64,000 nucleotides of DNA from Pyrocephalus nanus (GCA_038380795.1 CM076272.1:6692001-6756000); one strand, 5' to 3'; counted from the first letter of the stretch, positions 1 to 12,263 are shown. Notes: generated from the sequence alone by a model not told the origin. Program-made: numbers and translations.

Positions 1-455
1 AAAGACAAATGATGAGTTTTTTCACATTTGAGTTCTACCAGAAATGAGAGAATAACGCTGTAACAAGTAAACTTTTTGTCCAAAAAAGAAATGCGGTGCT
101 TTGAATACAATTTCAACTCCAGTGCTGTCTTGCCATAGCAATGAATGAAGGAGTATCACAAAGAGGTATCAGAATAGTTGATAGAATTATGTGTTTAATA
201 AAGAAAAAGAGAAATGGCAAAATCCCTGGATGTTATCTGGCATGGTAGGAATGCAGGTACTGTAGTAGTAACTAGTGGTTGTGTGGTGACTTAGTTCCAT
301 TATTTGCCATCAGCATTTGATTAAAAAGGCCTGTTAGAGCTCCTACAGCACTGGACCTTTTTGTAGAAGTCTAGGCCTTGCAGCTGTTGCTATTCAAGAT
401 AAGCTATAGTGTGATACATGAATCTTTGACCTGCAGATATTTTTGGTTTTGACAG

Positions 456-548
456 ATATCCAGCCATGTTAAAGCAATTGACACCATTTACCAGTCAACA
501 GACTTTTCAGGAATCCGAAACATCAGCTTCATGGTGAAAAGAATAAGA
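456..548 (+). CDS. ADAM10: ADAM10 coding exon (metalloprotease domain, 31 codons)
   Basis: The acceptor tttgacag ends at 455 and the donor gtgagt begins at 549. The exon starts in frame at [13 protein letters not shown] and ends MVKRIR, in phase 0 at both ends. A stop codon at 450-452 in the same frame excludes the earlier AG. This is the first ADAM10 exon in the window. Confidence 0.96.
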
Positions 549-3500
549 GTGAGTTGTATTGGAAGTCCTTTCAGCTTCACTGATAATCCTTAGAGGCTGT
601 ATTTTTCAAATGACCTGTTCCTGTTCGCTTGTACTTATTTGTTGTTTTATAATAGTTCTTTAAGACAAGTGTCTCTGTAGTAAATGGTGCCCTAAACCAT
701 TTATTTGGTTTTATTTTAGTGTTTGTTGTTAAAAGCCCACTGCTGCTTTATGAAGCTGTAGTCAATTTTTTTCATAAGAATCAATTTACTTGTGTTTCAG
801 CAGTGGTGTTGTGTGGTGAATGGACTGTGTTGTTACTCTCCATGAACATTAAAACAGATAATGGCTATCCAAGTTGAAAGTTCCTAGTAAAAAGTGATGA
901 ATTAAGAGGACAAATATAAATGTTTGGGTACTGATGGGGAAAGGAAGAAGAAGGAAATAAGAGAGTGGAGGTTTACTACACAAATGCAATTCTTCATTCA
1001 TTGAAGAACTTTGTTTTCCAAATATTGGGATGGTAATTTTCCCGTGCTTACAAATCTTAAGCAACATCTTTAGCAGTGTAACATAACAAAGTATTGACAG
1101 CAGTAATCCTCCTAGCTGGCACATGCAAGTAAGTGAAAATGAATCATGTCTTACAGTTTGTTTCAATTTACTTTTAGATTAACACAACTGTAGATGAGAA
1201 GGACTCTTCCAATCCCTTTAGATTTCCCAACATTGGTGTGGAAAAGTTTCTGGAGCTGAACTCGGAGCAGAATCACGATGATTATTGCTTGGCCTATGTG
1301 TTTACAGACCGTGATTTTGATGATGGAGTCCTTGGTCTGGCTTGGGTTGGAGCCCCTTCAGGTAATTGTTTACAAACCTTCAGTGCTATGAAATAAGATA
1401 TTGTAGGTAGGTACTAGAAGAAAGGTAAAAACAGTGTCCTTTAAATTGACAACAAATACACAAAAATCTCCTGACCAACTTTTCACAATTTTGATTAGGT
1501 ATGGCTTGTTTGTTTTTATTTAATCTATCATGTGTCACTGCAAGTAATATTTCTGTATTTCTGATGAGCAAGATGTGAACGATAAAGGAAAACATTAATT
1601 TTTTAATATAAAGGTGATATTATTTGGATTGCTTTTTATTTATGATTACTATTAATATGAGGAAAGTGACAGATGAAACAAGTATTTCTGCTCTATATAA
1701 ACAGAGCTTACAACTATGCAGTTTGAGTTTTGTAGTAGAACTACACTGCAGAACCCCTAGTTTTTCTAGGTAGTATTGAAACTTTTTTTTTTTTTTAATC
1801 TTTGAGATCTTGTTCTGGGGGATAACAGAATAAATACTGTGTGACTCTTTTTGAACTGATTCTCATTAGTTTCAATCAAGTTACGTATTTTTGGTCTAAA
1901 GTATGTCCCTTGATGTGAAAAATCAATGGTCTTCCTGTGTGCAGCATCTCAAGATATTTGTCCTCTGTGTATGGGTTTTAGAAGATATATTAGTTTTATA
2001 AAATTATATATTTGAAAGTTGTTACTCTTTAAATTCGAATAAATACAAATTCATTCATTATAGCTCATCACATGTTCCAAATTGTAGAAGCTTTCACATA
2101 AATCAAAATCAGAAATTGAGAAGGAACAATCTTCCCTTGTTTCTTCCCTTGAATGATTTATATATATTAACAAATTAGCTTAAAGAGAGCAGATTCTGTG
2201 GGATTTTGCAAGAGACTGGATACTTTCATGAGAACACTATCAAGAGCTTTAACAGTAATTGTGGAAGAAACATGAAACCATTCATGAGATGTAGCTATAC
2301 ATTGTAATCTCACTTTGTTTACTGCTGTACTTTGCTCTTTGTAGAGTACTGGACCTATGTAGAAAACTGTTATGGGATGACAGTCTCAAACTTTTATTTT
2401 AGAAGATTAAAAAGCTCAAATAAGTATTATTAGGGTATTCAGAGAGGTGAGAGATCAGTGGACCCATGATTGAAGTATGTTAGGAAGGACCTGTGTGGAC
2501 TGACCTTGGTGGCTGTGGAAGGTAAAATAATGCACAGATGGCCTATGGAAATAAGAAACTGGGTCTGTGGTGACCAGTCTAATGTACAGACTGAGCAGGC
2601 ACAGGATAAATTGGATTGTGCATTCCATAAACACTGCTTCCAAAACTAAATTTATTGAGAAAAATTAAGTTGCTTTGAGAGATTTTCGTCCTTAATACAC
2701 ACACTGATGTAGGTCAGGTGGGATGTGTCACTAAAATGAAACTTTATTTCAGAAGGGAAACCTCCTTTAGAGTGGTTTTTAGACACCATTTATGTTAGCA
2801 ATAGAATAGCTGAATTTTAGAACATTGATAATGCTTCAATACAAACCCAAGTTATGGGACAATTTGGTAAAATTGAGGTAAATATTTTTAGACTTTTCCA
2901 AACAGTAAGTGCGATGCACTTGACTGTTGACCTTCCAAAGATGGGTCTCATGAACTGGCACATCAAAAGCATTTTCAGCTTTAGTTTGTACAGTGAAAAA
3001 ATGAGTAACTTTTTCTGACAATGATAATGGAGATAATCTTTGGAGGCACTTTTTATAAATACTCTTGCTGTGAGAGAGGATCTCCAGCAAATCTACTGTG
3101 GATTTTTTTTATTCAGTGAAATCCAGATGGGATGTAGATTGTGGCTAACCTGTATTGGCCGTTGCACCCTGCTAGTCTTGTACTACAGGTATGATGAAAT
3201 AAGGGCTTGTCCATGCAGTGAAAGCCCAAAATAGCTCTTAATAGCTATTCTAAACCAGGTAACTTCTTGTGTGAGTGTATCCAGTCGGTGTTGAGAGCAT
3301 TAGTGTGAATAAATCTAATCTACTTTCAAGGTTGTGCTATTATTAATTATACAGAAGAACTGTTAGTCTGTAAACCTCCACTGAGGAGACACACTGTTGT
3401 TCTGGGTGTCACTAGAAAAGTAACACAATTCTTCTTTCCTTAAATGCCTAACTGTTATACTTTTGTTAAATGCAGGGAGCTCTGGAGGAATATGTGAGAA

Positions 3501-6500
3501 AAGCAAATTGTACTCTGATGGGAAGAAGAAGTCTCTGAACACTGGAATCATCACTGTCCAGAACTATGGCTCTCATGTCCCTCCCAAGGTTTCTCACATT
3601 ACTTTTGCTCACGAGGTTGGGCATAACTTTGGTTCCCCTGTGAGTATTACTGTTGATCTGTTAACTCCCTTTCAACCATTCCAAAGGGCATGATTTACAA
3701 ATGGAGTTTTTACTTATTATAAACAAGGAAAGTAGAATCCTGACTCCATGTACATATGTACACACACAATGTATACAAACACAAACGGATGGCCCAACCG
3801 AGCTCTTTTGTGTGTATTTGATGACACTGGTGCAACAGTGGATTTTGTGAAGTGTTTGTTTATTTTAGTTCAATCCCTTAGAAAGAGACTTTGTTATTAT
3901 TCCCTAAAAGCTTCCCTGTTTTTTTTATGAGATCTAAGGTCATGCGCATCTTGTAAATCTATTTCAGTTTATCCTGGAGAGGAGGAAGAATCAATGCAAA
4001 ATTGATTAAGATGGTAGTCTATTCAACAAGTGAAGACAGAACTGGCTTGCTTTTATGTTCAATTATTTATGCTTACAATTTTAGCTGAGAAAATTGTGGA
4101 GAGAATTAAAATACCAAGAAGAATGTTTTCGAGTAGAATTGTTTCACCATCATTTAGGGATGTGATTTGTTTGTGGCAAGATGAAAGCTTGAGGCTTTCA
4201 GTGTTCCTGCAAATGAGAACAAAGTCTTCTGGTTTGGGTTTTTCTAAATTTATTTTTAAATTTAAAGGCTTTCTACTCTTGGAAGTGAAATGAAACTGAG
4301 ATATAACAGGAATTTACTGTTTTTCCAAAACAGTTATTCACATATGAACGCTTTCTTAACATGCCTTGAAAAATCCCTAATACCACTGCTCTGATTAGGA
4401 CAACCCTTCCAACTAGAACTGAAAATGTGAGCACATGAAGCTGAAAAACCAGTGCCACTGAGTGAAACACTTTGGATCAGCCTGAAAGATGATTCTGCTA
4501 ATTATACTCTTAAGTTGCATTTGATCCTGGCAAATACAGGAACGTATGTGTTTGTTCTACCAAATTACAGAAAATTACATAGTTCTCGCAACTATGTTGA
4601 AAATTTTAAAATCTAAGTATGTCTTTTGGAGATGTAGGTTGTATTTCTGGGAAGCTGGATGGATTAGAACAGCACTGGAGTTCATTCCTCTAGCACTGAA
4701 CAACTTACTGTGTTTTCAGTCTGCTGATTGTTGGACAATCTGCCACCCTGTGATGCGTTTCATTCCTCACTCTGGGTGTTGTAGAGGTGTAGTCACAGCC
4801 AACAGAGACAAACTTCTGCTCTGTTTTGAAGTTCTCTTTGTACCTCCCTAAAAACAAACAAAAAGAATGGACTGCCGTTCCTGTTAAATCTACTTTTATT
4901 CAGCAGAATACTTATTACCCTCTTGGGATCATAAAGCCACTCTTTTTAGGAGATGGTACCTTTTCCGAGTCACTGTTCATTCTAGGACATGCTCTTGGGG
5001 GTGTACATTGCCAAGAGTGCAAATAAGCTAAAACTTAAAGAATTAGATACTTGCTGCTGTGGTCTTGGGAAAAAAATTAAACCACCAACACAACAAACAG
5101 AACTCAAAAGCAAACCTTGGGTTTATATATATATATATACATATGTATATATATATATGTATATATACTTCTTGTATTACAAGATACACTGTAAAATAGT
5201 GGTTTATTTTTATTCTTTTTATTCTCACTGTTAGCACCACCAGATCCAAGTTACTTTTGCCGCTGTTGTGATAGAGATAGTTGTAAAATGTTTGTTTTGC
5301 AGCACGATTCTGGAATGGAGTGCACTCCAGGAGAGTCCAAGAACTTGGGACAGAAAGAGAATGGCAATTATATCATGTATGCAAGAGCTACGTCTGGGGA
5401 CAAACTTAACAACAATAAGTTCTCTATCTGTAGCATTCGAAATATCAGCCAAGTTCTTGAGAAAAAGAGAAATAACTGTTTTGTTGGTATGTATTTAGTC
5501 ACCCTGAAAGCAGAATGGTTGAGCTATTACTATTATGCTTACTTTTAAATTTATTTTATTTATTTTTATTTTACTTATCCTAATCATTACTTTTGTTTTC
5601 ATTTACTGAAAGATTCTGTAAGTAAAGAATTAACTTTGAGATCTCAAGTACTGTGTCAAGTTCTGAGGTGCCCAGTAGAGAAAAGGCATATACTGGAGTG
5701 ATCCAGCAAAGGACCACAGGGATTATTAAACGGTTGGAACATCTGACATATGAGGAGAGGCCAAGGGAGCCTGTTAAGTCTGGAGCAGACAAGGCTGGGG
5801 GAGGCTCTTCTTAGTCTTTATAAATGCCTGGTGAGAGGGAGGAAACAGAACAGGGCCAGAGTGTTCTCAGTCATGCCCAGTGAAAGGACTAGAGGGGAAG
5901 GAGCACATTAAACTTCAGGGGGTCCTATTTAGACATAAAAAAAACCCCAAGGTTTTGTAGGAATTCTTCTTTCTGGAGTCAGTGATGTGTGAGCTCCCAC
6001 AAATTTTGAGAGACTGTGCAGTGAGTAGGTTTGGATTTTGGAGTAACAGTAGTTCACCCCAGTAACATCAGCCTTTGCCTTCAGGTGCTCCAACTGTTAA
6101 AGGAGTGCAGGAAAGGACGTGGCTCCCTTGGAGACTCGGCAGAAAGCTTGTTCTTAGCCCTCCCACTGCTACCAGCCAAAACCTGTTACTCAGAAGCTTA
6201 AAGTTCTCTGAACTCTAGGAATGACTAAGCTGGGTGGCAGCAGTAATGCAAGTTGACTTGAGCCCTAGTCTGAAGTCCATCTTAAGCAGGCTTTTTCAGT
6301 CATGATTGGCTGGATGCTTGATAATGTTCATAAGTCTATTTGCATATTCTTTGTACTGCTTTGTACATAAATATACTGGCATTTTTCAGAGTCTGGGCAG
6401 CCCATCTGTGGTAATGGACTGGTTGAACAAGGAGAACAGTGTGATTGTGGATACAGTGACCAGTGTAAAGATGATTGCTGTTTTGATGCAAACCAAGCAG

Positions 6501-9500
6501 AAGATAAAAAATGCAAGTTAAAACCAGGCAAGATGTGCAGGTATTGTGGATGTGTGTTACAGTACACTTTAATTTTGGGCATTTATTGGAAACTTTAACT
6601 GGTATTTCAGAATCTGAATCTGTTTACCTGCTTTTTTCTAAAAGTAATGATTTCTGTTTCAAATGCCTTATACAGTGAGTGAGAAGTCCCTATGCATAGT
6701 TATGCTTTGAGAAACATCATTTTCAATTCACAGTTTGATAAACACAAATAAGAAATCTACACTTGAGTAGATTTCAGGGTTCTTTTGGAGTTGTTTTTTC
6801 TTGACATGCACATTCTGTTTGTAGCCCCAGCCAAGGCCCCTGTTGCACTCCCCAGTGTCGTTTCAAAGAGAAGACTGAGAAGTGCCGGAACGATTCTGAC
6901 TGTGCAAAGGAGGGAATGTGCAATGGTTTCAGTGCTCTCTGTCCAGCCTCTGACCCCAAAAAAAACTTCACAGAGTGCAACAGGAACACACAAGTGTGCA
7001 TCAATGGGGTATGGTTTTCACTGTTCATGTTGTTTGTTGTGAGTCTGGATGATTTCAATGCTTGCTGCAGAAGAGTGCAAGCTCAGTGTCTTTTTCAATA
7101 TAAATGTTTAATTTATTGGTTTCAGTCAAAATAACTGTGAAAGTACACCAAGTATTAAGACGTAGGTAACTAATACCAACGTAGCTGTACTATTTGAAAA
7201 GTTCCATTTAAAGTTTTTTGTAAAAAGCAGGATTATGGAAGTGTGTTATTTTCTGGTTCCACCTTTTCATTTTTCTTCAGTCTTGGTCAAGTAATTTTGT
7301 TGGCTCAGAAAATTAGATATGCTAATACAATACAGCTTTATTTTGTTGTATTGAAAATACACAGTTGCTCCAAGCAAGTACATGTAGCACTGATATGCAA
7401 ACATATAGAATTATTCTGAACTGCCATTAGTGTCCTGGATTAGAGAGTCCATGGCAGTTGCTATGAAATATTGATGGGCAGTCTCTTATTGAGTTGGTCT
7501 GTGTTTACTTGGAAGCAGAAACAAGCAAATATCATCCTCTTAAAAGAGCTGTAACTTGTGTTGCTGTAAGTCTGTTTTCCACAGCTCAGGTGGAAATACT
7601 GCTTGTAATGTTTTTTCAGCTAATTTTTAGTCATCTTAAATATAGAGGAATTGTCTTTATATAGTTACTGATTTTGAAACAAGATTACAAATACACTGGA
7701 CTTTTTATTTGAGTTTGGAGAATCCTCCTACAGGGAAATTAAATACACAATCTTTTCTGCCATTAATTTTTATTATTTTATGGGGGAAAATGTTTGTGAA
7801 GGCGTGTGTGGTTTATTTTTCTAACTGTGTTTTTGAGAAGTCATGTTTGTGTGAATTGTAGTTCTGTGAGTGTTTTGCAGAGTACTCTGTGGCCATAGAA
7901 AAGATACTGTGTTAAAAAAAACCAAAATAGGGTAAATCACCTTTAAAAAAGTTATTAAATATGCCAAAATATTGAAACTGGAGAAATTGCTTTTATTGAT
8001 AAGCATCTTTAGACCTACAGTTAGGCTTCCAGATATTAAAAATTAATACCTTTCCTAATGTCAGTATTGATTTCGGTGTTCTTGTGCTTTTGTCTCCCAC
8101 AGCAATGTGCTGGCTCTATCTGTGAGAAACATGGCCTGGAGGAGTGTACATGTGCTAGTTCAGATGGCAAGGATGACAGAGAACTGTGTCATGTTTGCTG
8201 CATGAGGAAAAGTAAGATTTGTCTGGACTGTAAACTCAAATAATGTCCTGGGTGTCTGAGGGAGCTTCTCGAGGATTGAGTTTTAAGAGCACACTGATCT
8301 CGTTCATACTTGGGTTTGGATATAGATTGCATTGTATTTTGTAGGAAATAAACAATATATTTTGCATTTTTACAGATAAATAGAAAAGCATTTTGAACAA
8401 ATGGTAGCTCGTGCACTGATGTCTTAACACAATAATGGTCTGATTAATTTGTGTTCACTTTCCAGTGGACCCAGCTACGTGTGCAAGCACAGGCTCCAGC
8501 CAGTGGGAGAATTACTTTCATCTTGAAACTATTACTTTGCAACCTGGATCTCCCTGTAATGATTTCAAAGGCTACTGTGATGTATTTATGAGGTGTCGGC
8601 TGGTAGACGCTGATGGCCCTCTAGCTAGATTAAAGAAAGCAATTTTTAATCCAGAACTATATGAAAATATTGCAGAGTGGATTGTGGTAAGTATATTTTT
8701 TTTTTCTATTGCAAGTCTAATACAAAATATTCTTGTTAATCAAGAATCACAGCTGATAAGTGTTGCTGTATATACACAGTGCTTCAGCCTTCTTGAAAGT
8801 TGTCATTGTTTGACTAGCTGTTCTGTAAGCACCCTCAGTGCAGCAAGTAAGTTTGACAGATCGAAGGAAATGGAAACAAATAAATAATCAAGTAAATAAT
8901 TTGTGTTAATACCTCTATTCATTCCAGTGTCTGTTTTGGTGTTAATGTTCATGTTTTTAATTTACTGGTTTTTTCTTGTTTTAACAATATTTGAATGCTC
9001 TGATCTCTTTTAAGTAACTAATTATTTTGATCTTTAGCATTCATTATTTTCATTGTGCTAGATGACACTATCCTAATAATAAACTGGAAGGAGAGCTACA
9101 GTAAAACACCACTGTAGAGCTGCATAGTCAATTCTGTGCAAGCTGTTGGTTGTTTTAGGCTTATATAGCTGTTGTAGTTTATCTTCTGTGAAATACTCTT
9201 CTGATATTAGAAGAGATCTGAGCTTTTCTGTGAGAACTTTGGGGACATATTTCTTTAAAATATTGTGGTCACCTGTTCTCAGTGATGTTTCAGAAATGCT
9301 TTTTGATGATTTTTAAAACACAGAGGAAAGCCACATGTAATGTCTTCTGTCTCTTGTGCATGTGTGCCAGCCCACGTCATCTTTTTTTTGTAATTTTTTT
9401 TAGGCTTATTGGTGGGCAGTGTTGCTTATGGGAATTGCATTGATCATGTTAATGGCTGGTTTCATTAAGATATGCAGTGTTCATACTCCAAGCAGTAATC

Positions 9501-10096
9501 CAAAGTTGCCTCCTCATAAACCACTTCCAGGTGAGTATACCAGGTCATTAAATTTATAGGGAAAGTTTTATCCTCAGCTATTTTTTCTGGAGGGAAATTG
9601 TAGGTGTCCCAATCCACAGTTCTTAGTCTGGAACTGTGAAACTACAAATGGAATTGATGCCAGTGAAACAATTCATAACAATCTAATTCTTGCCTCGTTT
9701 TCCTATAACATAATATGCATCTCAAAAGAAAGCTTTGAAGACTTTTTCTGAGTCAGAATTCCTTTCATTTCCCATTCCATGCTACATTTTGTAAGAATTG
9801 GCCTGTTTAAGGAACTACTGATGAGACACTGAAATGTATCCTGCAAGTACAGTGCAGTTAATCATCTGTTTAAAATTTTGCAAAACTGAAGCCTTTCAGA
9901 AAAAAAAGTTATGCTTAATTTACATTTTACATTTTCCTCTTCTGGAAATGACTTTTTTTTTTTTTTTAACTAATTTTAATAATGCCTTTTCTTTGAAACA
10001 GGCACTTTAAAAAGGAGGAGACCACCACAAACCACTCAGCCCCCCCAGCGGCAAAGGCCCCGAGAGAGTTATCAGATGGGACATATGAGACGTTGA
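456..10096 (+). CDS. ADAM10: ADAM10, disintegrin and metalloproteinase 10, 3' part (last ten coding exons)
   Basis: The joined coding exons are 456-548, 1178-1361, 3476-3639, 5303-5486, 6390-6540, 6825-7008, 8103-8211, 8466-8686, 9404-9530 and 10002-10096. They total 1,512 nt, which is 503 residues plus TGA, with every phase continuous and all introns GT-AG. The protein follows human ADAM10 almost residue for residue from about position 246. It contains the end of the metalloprotease domain with [10 protein letters not shown] joined to HDSG (zinc-binding HExxHxxGxxHD), the disintegrin domain, a cysteine-rich region, one transmembrane helix (about [16 protein letters not shown]) and a basic, proline-rich cytoplasmic tail ending GHMRR. 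ADAM10 is a type I plasma-membrane and Golgi zinc protease that sheds the ectodomains of Notch, APP, cadherins and others. The signal peptide, prodomain and furin site lie before base 1. The 3' end converges on LIPC. Identification is essentially certain. Confidence 0.98.
1178..1361 (+). CDS. ADAM10: ADAM10 coding exon (metalloprotease domain)
   Basis: This 184-nt exon has acceptor cttttag and donor gtaatt. It encodes [14 protein letters not shown] through LAWVGAPS and leaves one base of a split Gly codon. Small differences from human (VDEKDSSN for ADEKDPTN) are conservative. Phase runs 0 to 1. Confidence 0.97.
3476..3639 (+). CDS. ADAM10: ADAM10 coding exon carrying the HExxH zinc site
   Basis: This 164-nt exon has acceptor aatgcag and donor gtgagt. 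It encodes [16 protein letters not shown] through [14 protein letters not shown]. The catalytic Glu and the first two zinc-binding His residues lie here. The third His is the first codon of the next exon, so the active-site motif is split by an intron of about 1.7 kb. Confidence 0.98.
5123..5168. repeat. (TA)n microsatellite with a perfect palindrome
   Basis: A run of TA dinucleotides is interrupted by CATATG. Bases 5127-5158 form a perfect 32-bp palindrome centred on that hexamer. It lies in the intron just upstream of the exon at 5303. Confidence 0.9.
5303..5486 (+). CDS. ADAM10: ADAM10 coding exon (third zinc His, Met-turn region)
   Basis: This 184-nt exon has acceptor gttttgcag and donor gtatgt. 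It opens with [12 protein letters not shown], supplying the third zinc ligand, and continues through [15 protein letters not shown], which contains the Met-turn region, to EKKRNNCFV. Phase runs 0 to 1. Confidence 0.98.
5651..5950 (+). mobile_element. Degenerate CR1 LINE fragment in an ADAM10 intron
   Basis: The sequence tracks the 3' part of CR1 ORF2 in plus orientation: matches resembling ATACTGGAG-GATCCAGC, CATATGAGGAGAGGC, TATAAATGCCTGG and GTGCCCAGTGA-AGGAC occur in the CR1 order. The frame is broken, so this is a dead copy. The 3' terminal ATTCTATG repeats are not evident and the ends are approximate. Confidence 0.75.
6390..6540 (+). CDS. ADAM10: ADAM10 coding exon (start of disintegrin domain)
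   Basis: This 151-nt exon has acceptor ttttcag and donor gtattg. It encodes [18 protein letters not shown] through KLKPGKMC. The CGNGxVExGExCDCG signature marks the start of the ADAM disintegrin domain. Phase runs 1 to 2. Confidence 0.98.
6825..7008 (+). CDS. ADAM10: ADAM10 coding exon (disintegrin domain)
   Basis: This 184-nt exon has acceptor tttgtag and donor gtatgg. It encodes [20 protein letters not shown] through [10 protein letters not shown]. The cysteine spacing matches human ADAM10. Phase runs 2 to 0. Confidence 0.98.
8103..8211 (+). CDS. ADAM10: ADAM10 coding exon (cysteine-rich region)
   Basis: This 109-nt exon has acceptor ctcccacag and donor gtaaga. It encodes [20 protein letters not shown] through CHVCCMRK. 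Phase runs 0 to 1. Confidence 0.98.
8466..8686 (+). CDS. ADAM10: ADAM10 coding exon (cysteine-rich and stalk region)
   Basis: This 221-nt exon has acceptor ctttccag and donor gtaagt. It encodes MDPATCAST through [11 protein letters not shown], reaching the membrane-proximal stalk. The segment [14 protein letters not shown] is the most diverged part of the window protein relative to human (QWSRHFSGRTITLQ). Phase runs 1 to 0. Confidence 0.98.
9404..9530 (+). CDS. ADAM10: ADAM10 coding exon (transmembrane helix)
   Basis: This 127-nt exon has a T-rich acceptor ending tttttag and donor gtgagt. It encodes [20 protein letters not shown], the single membrane-spanning helix, then the juxtamembrane tail [19 protein letters not shown]. 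Phase runs 0 to 1. Confidence 0.98.
10002..10096 (+). CDS. ADAM10: ADAM10 terminal coding exon (cytoplasmic tail)
   Basis: The acceptor is gaaacag and the stop TGA lies at 10094-10096. The exon encodes [18 protein letters not shown] and then [13 protein letters not shown]. The RRR cluster and proline-rich SH3-binding stretch of mammalian ADAM10 are retained. Human has PPQPIQQPQRQ where this sequence has [11 protein letters not shown]. Confidence 0.98.
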
Positions 10097-12211
10097 CTGC
10101 AGCTTTTTGCCTTGGATCTTCCTAGTGCCTACGATGGGAAAACTCGCTCCAAAGAAAACCTAATAAGTCATTGTCCCCAGTCTAACTCTCAAAAATTTGA
10201 AGAGGACAAAAAAAAAGGCATGATATGCCCTCAAAACAAGTGGAAGTGGTGAATTTTTAATGAGCGAATCTTCCAAAAAGAAGAAAAGTGATTTTTCTTG
10301 CATATTTTTGATTTAGTGGCACAAAGGCCTAGCATATCATGGTTCTTTCTGCCTTCTGTGCTCTTCAGTGCTGCATTTTCTTCACTTGCAGGCAAATATG
10401 GCTGTAGTAAAACTTTTACTCAAGAATTGAGGAAAATATCTATTTTTCAACTGCCAGACAAGGCTAGGAAGCTAGACCACCTCAGCATTGGAGACATTGT
10501 CAATGTATATACATTGTTATATGCAGACATGTATTTCTAACGTACACCCGTACTTGTGTGCAATTGTAAACAAGAGAATTGCAATATGGATGTTTCTTTG
10601 TATTATAAAACTTTTCCGCTATTAATGAAGAAATTACTGTTTAATTGACATACTCAGGATAACAGAGGATGATGGTGTGTAGTGGTCAAGGATCCTGTGA
10701 TGCTTTACACAGCAGTTTTGAATCCAATCACACTTTTTTTTTTTATTATCAAAGTTGTTTCGAGCTCATTTCATCTTTATCCAACAGCTGCTAAGACACA
10801 GCAAACAAGATTGGATGGTCTTGTAGAGATACAACAGGTGTTCTGCAAACTTTGCAAGTGTCAGAATGTTTCAAAAATGTTATATGTAAGTGTCTTTCTT
10901 GTAGCTCAGCATAAATATTTTTAATTTGTCTGATTATTCAGTTAAATAATGAATAGTTAGATGAAATATTTCCATGCTTTATTAGAAAATTCTGCCTGTT
11001 GTTCAACTTGTTTTAAAAATTGCAACCAGTTTATTTGGGCTGTTCAGATATCCTTACAGTATGGTAATTAAGTTCTAAGGGATGTGGAAAGAAAGAAAAG
11101 CTGTATTTTTTTTTTCTTTTTTAATTTATCAGGTATTTGGATAACTCTTCAACAGCATGATACTGTTGATTCATAACCACTAAAATAGAGTGATTTGCCT
11201 GGCTACTGTGGCAGAGTTAAAATTGTAGTTAGGACTACCAATTTTCCCACATTTTATACCAGTTGTGAAGTTCAACAGCACAATGTCCCATTCCAGAGTT
11301 TTTATTACGAATGTAAATAATTGGCATTTTTGAAGATGAAATAAAAGATGTCTTAAGGTGCTTACTGCTATGCAGGAGATGAAAGGGGGCATTACAAAAC
11401 GTTTAAGCTTGTGATGTATTTATTGCTTGTTTTCCAAAAGCACCGAGCTAATTAGAGATGCAAATGGCTATAATTTTCCTGGCTTTGCTTAGGAGAAAAT
11501 TTACTAAGGGTTGGACAGGCTTCCTTTGTTTGGGTTTGGTTTTGGGTTTGGGTTTTATTTTTTTGTTTTGTTTTGTTTTTTAAGAGTATAAGGTTTACAC
11601 AATCATTCTCATAATGTGACGCAAGCCAGCAAGGCCAAAAATGTTACAGAATATAATGGAATCTCTTCCTTGTAAACTTGTACAGTATGTGGTAACTTTT
11701 TCAAAATACAGCTTTTTGTACATGGTTTAGAGACAAATTTTGTACATGAAACCCCAAGTCCAATAGACTATATAAATAATTCTAAATGATCTTAACTAGT
11801 TAGAAGTGTATGTAGTTGCTTTTAAGTCATTTTAAATACATTTGTTTTAAGACTGTGCAAAGGTTGGAAGTGGGTTTGCATTTCTAAAATGGTGACTTTT
11901 ATTCAGCAAGAGTTCTTAGTAACTTCTTGAGTGTGGTAGACTTTGGAACATGTAAATTTTTTGCCTGTAATGTTATCCTGTGGTAGGATTTTGGCAGACA
12001 AATGCTGCCCTATTTTATTTTGAGTCTAAGTTAAATGTTTTCTGAAAACAGAAATGTGCACTGAACTCTCCACTGCAAGTCAAGATGTGGTAAAACTGAA
12101 AGCAAGTTCAAGACAATGAAAAGGAAATACTACTGTCAATTCATGTCCACTGTGTTTTATACAGTATCTTTTTTTGTTCACTTTGGAAATTTTTACTAAA
12201 AAAATGCAAAA

Positions 12212-12217
12212 AATAAA
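12212..12217 (+). terminator. ADAM10: Poly(A) signal AATAAA, ADAM10
   Basis: A canonical hexamer is followed within 30 nt by GT- and T-rich sequence (ttgtgcaaag, then ggttttttg), as expected at a cleavage site. This is the best candidate for the main ADAM10 3' end. Confidence 0.65.
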
Positions 12218-12263
12218 GTATTGTGCAAAGATATGTAAGGTTTTTTGAAACTTGAAATGCATT

